Below, in pieces: positions 5,280-5,883 of a DNA stretch of 5,883 nucleotides (within the stretch, counting starts at the first letter, position 1; every line of letters begins with the position of its first letter). The DNA is from Ktedonobacterales bacterium (GTDB lineage: Bacteria; Chloroflexota; Ktedonobacteria; Ktedonobacterales; JACDGC01): contig JACDGC010000276.1 of assembly GCA_013815535.1 (NCBI GenBank), positions 1-5,883 on the forward strand, written 5' to 3'. The position numbers and the translations under genes were made by a program. A model generated the notes under the pieces. It had not been told where the DNA came from. It was given only the letters and a program-made list of their open reading frames with translations, and ran no database searches.

Positions 5280-5883
5280 CACATCAGAAATACGGGGAAC
5301 TGGGCGCGGATCGCTTTTTGGGCAATCATCGCCTTGCTGGTTCTCGCCATCCAAACGTTGCCTTCGCTCATTCGCTTCTTCTTTGCTGATGAGGGTTTGG
5401 GTGTCTTGTTGGAAAATATCATCCCTGTTGGTCCCTATATCATCTTTTTGGGATTGTTCATTCTGCGTCCATTCGCTACCCTCCTGAATGATGAGCGAAC
5501 CATCCAGGCAGCAGCGCGTGGCGATGGGACCATCGCCCCCCTGGCGCGCCACCCGCCGCCATCAGAGTTGGCCGAGTCGAATGGCCTCCCCCTCATTTTG
5601 CGCCAACAGATCAAAACAGGCAGCATTGTGTTTATGTTCACCGTGGCGGGCTTCGTCTTTTTCGTCATCAGCATGGCGGGGACGCTGATAGCGTCTAGCT
5701 TGCTTGGGCTCTTCCCCAGCCTCTGGTTGCCTGATCTGCTGCTGAGTCAGGATGCCACGACACTTGGTCCCGCGCAACGGTTCGTCTTGATCGCGCCAAG
5801 CATTATCGCTGCCCTCATCGCAGGGGCGATCCTCTTCATGAACCTGGGGCGGGCCGTCATCGAGATGGTTGCGGATGATGTGG
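5277..5883 (+). CDS. Unrecognised multi-pass membrane protein, C-terminus cut by window edge
   Basis: 202 residues are visible and the frame is open at the right edge. I do not recognise a family. Four hydrophobic segments are seen, near 10-32, 47-70, 115-146 and 168-192. A polar loop at 71-114 separates the second and third; it contains LARHPPPSELAE (89-100), with no catalytic motif that I can name. A second loop (147-167) follows the third. The start is ATG at 5277, nine bases after AAAGG (5263-5267), with an in-frame stop at 5268-5270 just upstream, so no longer version is possible. It has its own promoter and an inverted repeat over that promoter, which suggests individual regulation. It is a real gene by frame, ribosome site and promoter; function is unknown. 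Confidence 0.8.
   Translation, partial: MHIRNTGNWARIAFWAIIALLVLAIQTLPSLIRFFFADEGLGVLLENIIPVGPYIIFLGLFILRPFATLLNDERTIQAAARGDGTIAPLARHPPPSELAESNGLPLILRQQIKTGSIVFMFTVAGFVFFVISMAGTLIASSLLGLFPSLWLPDLLLSQDATTLGPAQRFVLIAPSIIAALIAGAILFMNLGRAVIEMVADDV

Noticed and set aside
1..5883. tRNA genes, T-box leader for lysS, CRISPR repeats, insertion sequences
   Set aside because: None could be recognised; the lysS leader of about 60 bases is too short for a T-box, and no spaced direct repeats or transposase fragments are present.

Overview
The window is a high-GC bacterial chromosome segment with seven protein genes, two of them cut by the window edges. My best guess for the source is Chloroflexota. The basis is family resemblance: the style of the lysyl-tRNA synthetase, a DUF2085 protein ending in the D-GGTQLFGWRESN type of motif next to a DUF836-type glutaredoxin, and a Yip1-like protein with a Pro/Gly/Tyr-rich head. 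No rRNA or other marker gene is present, so the assignment is tentative. I see no mobile element, CRISPR array, tRNA or phage gene.

Layout. The left two thirds is read on the minus strand, from right to left. It holds an alpha/beta hydrolase (4133 to 3165), a 342-base gap with a terminator, a Yip1-type membrane protein (2822 to 1980) with its own terminator, then lysS (1859 to 393) and, 5 bases further on, a nucleotidyltransferase gene (387 to beyond base 1). The right third is read on the plus strand: a small glutaredoxin-like protein (4293-4562), a DUF2085 membrane protein 5 bases later (4568-5176), and, after a good sigma-70-type promoter, an unrecognised multi-pass membrane protein (from 5277, running off the right edge). 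The hydrolase and the glutaredoxin gene diverge from a 159-base AT-rich control region.

How the genes work together. lysS and the nucleotidyltransferase look like one transcription unit, and the second gene probably relies on translational coupling. The glutaredoxin-like and DUF2085 genes look like a two-gene operon, possibly a thiol protein with a membrane partner; that is inference. The hydrolase and Yip1 genes each end at, or are separated by, hairpins followed by a T run, so they appear to be separate units.

The points most worth a second look are: a perfect 10-bp inverted repeat running from the -10 box to the start codon of the right-most gene; substitutions in LysRS at positions that normally hold the Mg-binding glutamates and a substrate-binding asparagine; a promoter-like sequence whose predicted start falls at the base of a terminator hairpin; and the glutaredoxin-DUF2085 pair. 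Nothing here amounts to a clearly new defence or mobile system.
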